In this document: piece by piece, positions 59,715 to 64,000 of the stretch
Layout of the letters: each line of letters opens with the position of its first letter
Position numbering within the stretch: the first letter of the stretch is position 1
NCBI RefSeq assembly: GCF_900142695.1
Contig: NZ_FRBU01000014.1
Location: 1 to 64,000, forward strand
Length of the DNA: 64,000 nucleotides
Reading direction: 5' to 3'
Source of the DNA: Flavobacterium xanthum
GTDB taxonomy: Bacteria > Bacteroidota > Bacteroidia > Flavobacteriales > Flavobacteriaceae
Notes under the pieces: model-generated
Seen by the model: only the letters and a program-made list of their open reading frames with translations
Database searches by the model: none
Told to the model about the DNA's origin: nothing
Translations under genes and position numbers: made by a program

Positions 59715-60845
59715 TTATTTAAGCGCTTCTTCTACACTTATACTTTTTCCGTCTCTAAACGCAATAATATACGCAGCAGAATACCCTCTGGATTTAACCT
59801 CCTTTAAATCTTTTTTTGCAACCGCATAATCTGATGTGTCGCCATAAGCATATTTGTAAAACGACCCATTTCTGGTTCTTACAGATACATTTTTTAATCC
59901 TTTAAAATTAGAAGGATTCAATTTAATATTTTTATTTCCTGCTGCAAATTGAACTTTAAAAACAACATTTGAATTTGTTGCTTTTGATACTTTACTGTCA
60001 GCAATTCGTTTTGACTTTGTACTCTTCCCCGCTTTACTGGATGGAATTTTATCATAATTGACGTCCGCTTGTGATACAAAATATTCTTTTTTATAGGATA
60101 TGATCGCAGATGCAATTGCCTCGGCCATGTTATTTTGCCCTAAATCAGAGTTTAAATAAAGCCCTTCTTTACTATTCGATAAAAAACCAAGTTCAATTAA
60201 CACACTTGGCATGTAAGATGCATCTAAAACCCATAAAGGAGTTTGCTTTATCCCTCTTGATTTTCGATGCAGTTTATTTCTAAAATTACTTTCGATTTTT
60301 GAGGCTAAACGTATGCTCCGATCTAGATAATCTTCCTGCAGTATTTTTAATCCAATCAAAGTTGCTGGATTTTTAGGATCAAATCCTTTGTAGCTGCGCT
60401 TATAATCCTTTTCCAATAAAATAACTGAATTTTCTTGTTTGGCAATTTCTAGGTTTCCTTTACTTCTAGTTAAACCCATTACAAAAGTTTCAGTACCATA
60501 GGGAACTGGATTTTTAACCGAATTACAATGTATCGAAACGAATAAATTGGCGTCTATACTGTTTGCTTTTTTAGGCCTGTCTTTTAATTCAATAAAAACA
60601 TCCGATTTTCTGGTATGAACAACTTCAATATCCCTTTCTTTTTTTAGGTATTTTTCTAATTTCAAAGCAGTTTTTAAGGCGATTTCTTTTTCAACAAAAC
60701 CATGATAGGAATTACCTGGATCTTTACCACCATGCCCTGCGTCTAATATAACGACAAACTTAGTAGTGGACTGAGAAAAAAGATTGGGAGAGAAAAATAA
60801 AATTAGAGTTACAAGTAGAGCTTTAATTTCTTTAGATAAATTCAA
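59715..60845 (-). CDS. N-acetylmuramoyl-L-alanine amidase with SPOR-like tail (copy 1)
   Basis: This 376-residue precursor starts with TTG 60845 and has signal ALLVTLILFFSPNLFSQ. The Amidase_3 domain carries zinc ligands in LDAGHGGKDPG, the Glu in FVEKEIALK, and VSIHCNSVKNP, and ends IELGFLSNSKEG. A basic linker precedes a SPOR-like domain from about 290 (VFKVQFAAGNKNIK, then YAYGDTSDYAVAKKDLKEVK). It cuts the peptide from glycan strands during septum splitting, and the SPOR part would bind denuded glycans at the septum. A paralogue lies 51 bp upstream. Confidence 0.9.
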   Translation of the reverse strand: MNLSKEIKALLVTLILFFSPNLFSQSTTKFVVILDAGHGGKDPGNSYHGFVEKEIALKTALKLEKYLKKERDIEVVHTRKSDVFIELKDRPKKANSIDANLFVSIHCNSVKNPVPYGTETFVMGLTRSKGNLEIAKQENSVILLEKDYKRSYKGFDPKNPATLIGLKILQEDYLDRSIRLASKIESNFRNKLHRKSRGIKQTPLWVLDASYMPSVLIELGFLSNSKEGLYLNSDLGQNNMAEAIASAIISYKKEYFVSQADVNYDKIPSSKAGKSTKSKRIADSKVSKATNSNVVFKVQFAAGNKNIKLNPSNFKGLKNVSVRTRNGSFYKYAYGDTSDYAVAKKDLKEVKSRGYSAAYIIAFRDGKSISVEEALK

Positions 60846-60896
60846 AGTAGTCTTGTTGTTTTTTGGAAATTTAATAAAAAAGAATAATTGCTGTTT

Positions 60897-62063
60897 TTAT
60901 TTAAGAGCGTCTTGAACAGTAATTTTTTCACCGTTTTTGAATGCAATTAAAAATGCCGAATCATATCCTTTTTCTTTGGCTTCCTGTAACTGTTTTTTAG
61001 CTTCATCAAAATCAGAAGTTTCTCCGAACATATATTTGTAGACTCTATTTTCATAGGCTACCGATATATTTTTTAATCCTTTAAAATTTCTAGGAACTAA
61101 ATCCAATCTTCTACTACTTGCTGAAAGTTGTACTTTGAAAACTGCTTTGGAATTGTCAACTGATTTATTGGATGAAACGGATCCAGAAGGTTGTGCCGTC
61201 ATTTTTGCTTTCGCGGGAGTAACAGTATCTCGTATCGGTTTCTCGTTAATTTTTTGGGAAGGACGCTCTTCAAAAATTTCTACTTCGCCATTCCCATAAT
61301 ATTCTTTTTTATAGCTCACGACTGCTTCAGCGATAGCCTTGGCAATTTCATTTTGACCTTCCTCAGAATTCAAGATATTCCCTTCTATAGAATTTGAAAT
61401 AAAACCCATTTCAATCAAAACTCTGGGCATGTAGGCTTTATGCAGCACCATAAAAGGCGCTTGTTTCACTCCACCACCTCTTATTTTTTTTCCTAATTCA
61501 CCAAAAGCATCTTCCACCTTGCTCGCTAAGGAAATACTATTATCTAAATATTCTTCCTGCATTAGCGTCATTCCAATCATGGTCTCAGGAGAATTTGGAT
61601 CAAATCCTTCATATTTTTGCTTGTAATCTTTTTCTAATGTAATAACGGAGTTCTCTTTTTTGGCCGCTTCTAAATTGGATGCTACCTTACTCAAACCCAT
61701 TACATACGTTTCTGTTCCATCAGCCGCAGTATTTCTATTCGCGTTACAATGAATAGAAACAAATATGTTTGCATTAAATCGATTGGCAATATTGGCTCTT
61801 TCAATTAAATCTATAAAAACATCCGTTTTCCTGGTATAATTGACTTGCATTTGAGGTGTTGCCTCTAATATTTTACCCACTTTTAAAACGACTGCCAAAG
61901 CAATATTTTTTTCTATACGACCTTCATACACAGCCCCAAAATCATGTGCGCCGTGACCCGCATCTAAAGTTACTTTAAAAGTGTTAGATTGACTGTAACC
62001 TCCCAACGAAATTAGTATCAAAATAAAAGTTACAATTATTCTAATTTTACTTGTACTGTGCAT
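60897..62063 (-). CDS. N-acetylmuramoyl-L-alanine amidase with SPOR-like tail (copy 2)
   Basis: This 388-residue protein has the same layout as its neighbour: signal IRIIVTFILILISLGGYSQ, zinc sites LDAGHGAHDFG and VSIHCNANRN, end motif IEMGFISNSIEG, a proline-rich linker, and a SPOR-like C-terminus (FKVQLSASSRRLD, FGETSDFDEAKKQLQEAKEK). The two genes are clear tandem duplicates, with the same C-terminal peptide pattern ending V-x-x-AL-K. It starts at ATG 62063 and is divergent from lptD. Confidence 0.92.
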   Translation of the reverse strand: MHSTSKIRIIVTFILILISLGGYSQSNTFKVTLDAGHGAHDFGAVYEGRIEKNIALAVVLKVGKILEATPQMQVNYTRKTDVFIDLIERANIANRFNANIFVSIHCNANRNTAADGTETYVMGLSKVASNLEAAKKENSVITLEKDYKQKYEGFDPNSPETMIGMTLMQEEYLDNSISLASKVEDAFGELGKKIRGGGVKQAPFMVLHKAYMPRVLIEMGFISNSIEGNILNSEEGQNEIAKAIAEAVVSYKKEYYGNGEVEIFEERPSQKINEKPIRDTVTPAKAKMTAQPSGSVSSNKSVDNSKAVFKVQLSASSRRLDLVPRNFKGLKNISVAYENRVYKYMFGETSDFDEAKKQLQEAKEKGYDSAFLIAFKNGEKITVQDALK

Positions 62064-62141
62064 AAAGCTATAAGTTAATTTAATTAAAAGACTACCACTA
62101 TAAATTTATTTATTTGACTATTTTTGACAAAAAATAATATG

Positions 62142-62149
62142 TAAGTTTG
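62142..62149 (+). promoter_or_regulatory. TAAGTTTG -7 element of lptD
   Basis: TAnnTTTG match with TTTTTG 15-16 bp upstream. Transcription starting just after it would leave TTG 62198 as the first usable start. Confidence 0.5.
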
Positions 62150-62197
62150 ACATGTCAAAAAACAGGCCATACTTTTACAAAAATAGCATTTAAACCT

Positions 62198-64000
62198 TTG
62201 CATACAAACTTATTTAATATCGTTTTATTATCAATTTTCCTGTCAATAGGTTCTGGTAAGTTATATTCTCAAGATATATCAAAAAAAAAGACTGTTATAC
62301 CCGCTAACAAACAGGCAGATAGCGCAAAACCAATTGTTGATAGTATTAAAACTCCCGTTTTAGTAGTTCAAAAGCAAAGTGATACAATAAAAATTGACAG
62401 TATTAAACCTAAAAAAGCTTTTTTGGATGGCAAGGTAAAGTACAAAGCAGATAAGTATGCTAAAATTGACCAGAAGAAAAAAACCATTACGCTTTATGAC
62501 CAAGCAGAATTATACTATCAGGATATTGAGTTAAAGTCCGGTATCATTGTCATGAATTATGAGAAAAATGAAGTATATGCTGGCCGCATAAAAGATTCTA
62601 CCGGTACATTTACCCAATTTCCAAATTTTAAGCAAGGCGCTAACGTTATTGAACCCGATTCTATTCGTTTTAATTTTAAAACAAAAAAAGCGTTAATCTG
62701 GAATTCAAGATCTGAACAAGGAGAATTCAAAATAAAAGCTGCCGTCACCAAAAAAGAAAATGATTCCGTTTATTTTTTAAAAGGAGCCCGATTCACCACT
62801 TCAAAAGATGTGGACAATCCGGAATATTATTTTCAAACAAATAAAGTAAAGTTTATTCCTGGTAAAAAGGTTGTTACTGGATTAACGAACATGGTTATCG
62901 CAAACGTTCCTACACCTATAGCTCTACCGTTTGCTTTTTTTCCAATGAGTAAAGAAACCAGTATTTCAGGACTCATTTTACCCAGTTATAATGATTCTAA
63001 CAACAGGGGATTTTCACTCCAAAACTTAGGTTATTATTTTGCTTTAAGCGATAATTATGACTTAACCGTTTTAGGTGATTATTATACCAATGGAAGTTAT
63101 GGCTTGCGGTTTGAATCTTCTTACGCCAAAAGATACAATTTTGTGGGTAATTTAAATATTCGATTCGAAAATTTAATCACCAGTGAAAGAGGCTATCCCG
63201 ATTATTTGAAACAAAATATTTATAATATCCAGTGGTCCCATTCCAGGGATTCCAAATCGAATCCTAATTCAAGTTTTTCAGCTTCTGTGAATTTAGGGAG
63301 TAGCAAATACTTCCAGCAATCCATTAATCAGGTCAATATTGGTTCAAACTTAAATAATACCTTAAGTTCCTCCGTATCCTATTCTAAAACTTTTACTACG
63401 GTACCTCAAGTACGAATGTCTTTGACTGCAACCCACTCCCAAAATACGCAAACCGAAGAAATAAATATGACTTTGCCAACACTGCAATTGAGTGTGGATC
63501 GAATTTATCCATTTGTAGGAAAAGATGGAGTGCGAAAAGGTTTTATCAAAAACATCAATTTACAATACAATTTGAACGGAAGAAACAGCATTGTTACCAC
63601 CGATTCTTTATTCTTTAAACCACAAATGTTCCGAGATGCAAAAATTGGTTTTCAACATAGTATTCCCTTAAGCACCAATTTCAAGTTGTTTAAATATTTC
63701 AGCGCATCAACGGCTGTAAATTATGAGGAAATATGGTATACCAAAACAATTGAAAGAAGCTATGATACGGACCAAAGCAAAGTAGTTGATAAAACAATCA
63801 ATGGATTTGACGCTTTCAGAACGTATTCCTTCTCCTCTAGTGTGGGAACTACTATTTATGGAACATTTAATTTTGGTAAAGACAAGAAAATTAAATCAAT
63901 ACGACATGTCATGAGACCTTCTGCTTCCTACGGATATACTCCTAGTTTTGAGAAATATTATGACACCTATGCTTCTGATGCCAGCGGTACCATGATACAG
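62198..64000 (+). CDS. lptD: LptD/OstA-like LPS-assembly outer-membrane protein (5' part, runs off window)
   Basis: The frame from TTG 62198 is open for about 600 codons to the right edge. The signal MHTNLFNIVLLSIFLSIGSG leads to a mature start YSQDISKK. The N-terminal OstA-type beta-jellyroll shows LDGKVKYKADKYAKIDQKKK and the repeated strands YYFQTNKVKFIPGKK. The barrel domain then begins with the conserved PIALPFAFFPMSKETSISGL and LPSYNDSNNRGFSLQNLGYY. LptD inserts lipopolysaccharide into the outer leaflet. A TTG at 62147 is also in frame, but it lies in the -7 element. The C-terminus is not visible. Confidence 0.88.
   Translation, partial: MHTNLFNIVLLSIFLSIGSGKLYSQDISKKKTVIPANKQADSAKPIVDSIKTPVLVVQKQSDTIKIDSIKPKKAFLDGKVKYKADKYAKIDQKKKTITLYDQAELYYQDIELKSGIIVMNYEKNEVYAGRIKDSTGTFTQFPNFKQGANVIEPDSIRFNFKTKKALIWNSRSEQGEFKIKAAVTKKENDSVYFLKGARFTTSKDVDNPEYYFQTNKVKFIPGKKVVTGLTNMVIANVPTPIALPFAFFPMSKETSISGLILPSYNDSNNRGFSLQNLGYYFALSDNYDLTVLGDYYTNGSYGLRFESSYAKRYNFVGNLNIRFENLITSERGYPDYLKQNIYNIQWSHSRDSKSNPNSSFSASVNLGSSKYFQQSINQVNIGSNLNNTLSSSVSYSKTFTTVPQVRMSLTATHSQNTQTEEINMTLPTLQLSVDRIYPFVGKDGVRKGFIKNINLQYNLNGRNSIVTTDSLFFKPQMFRDAKIGFQHSIPLSTNFKLFKYFSASTAVNYEEIWYTKTIERSYDTDQSKVVDKTINGFDAFRTYSFSSSVGTTIYGTFNFGKDKKIKSIRHVMRPSASYGYTPSFEKYYDTYASDASGTMIQ

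Noticed and set aside
62152..62193. ATG-started short frame before lptD
   Set aside because: It stops after 13 codons, is not in the lptD frame and has no coding character.

Overview
The window reads as chromosomal DNA of a Flavobacterium-like member of the Bacteroidota. It is AT-rich, and many genes are preceded by the Bacteroidota sigma element TAnnTTTG instead of a strong Shine-Dalgarno. It carries a TamB gene overlapping a lipoprotein-type Omp85 (TamL), a BshA gene for bacillithiol, a NagB fused to a PIG-L deacetylase domain, a GH3/beta-lactamase-type fusion, and a signal recognition particle RNA whose apical region (GGGAAC...AGCAAGGGTAAG) differs from the proteobacterial form.

Layout. 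Bases 1-3.4 kb are a mobile or accessory patch: a broken tyrosine recombinase running off the left edge, two attC-like palindromes, an AbiL-type AAA ATPase/RloB toprim pair exactly between them, and a decayed IS91-type transposase tail. From 3.5 to 5.2 kb there are a fasciclin lipoprotein and a second lipoprotein split by an in-frame TGA. From 5.6 to 10.6 kb lies a minus-strand AraC-TolC-HlyD-MFS efflux operon. From 10.7 to 16.7 kb are a CoA-transferase, thioesterase, cytochrome b561-like protein, NIPSNAP protein and Na/Pi cotransporter. TamB-TamL occupies 16.9-24.2 kb, followed by an ABC-F ATPase. The GlcNAc-use locus (GH20, NagB-PIG-L, sugar MFS) covers 26-32 kb and is bracketed by two near-identical perfect palindromes. 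From 32.3 to 40.5 kb are transaldolase, an SDR enzyme, SRP RNA, glutaminyl cyclase, hutI, a coiled-coil membrane protein, hutG, a DEAD-box helicase and Hsp20. From 40.6 to 52.1 kb are a hybrid histidine kinase, a DAACS symporter, aroC, an LpxH-like phosphoesterase, a small beta-barrel, a PrcB-like lipoprotein, bshA, a metal P-type ATPase and an MFS protein. The last 12 kb is an envelope cluster: GH3/serine-hydrolase fusion, small conserved proteins, an Fe-S oxidoreductase pair, an MlaD-like MCE protein, two SPOR-tailed amidases and, divergently, an LptD that runs off the right edge.

Most interesting point. The AbiL-like two-gene defence unit has the anatomy of an integron gene cassette. The 7-bp end of the left palindrome (GTTAGCA) is the exact complement of the 7-bp start of the right palindrome (TGCTAAC). 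The remaining two ends (GTTCAAC and GTTGAAC) are likewise exact complements, as expected if a circular cassette inserted at an older attC site. All functional names rest on motif recognition by eye; no database search was run.
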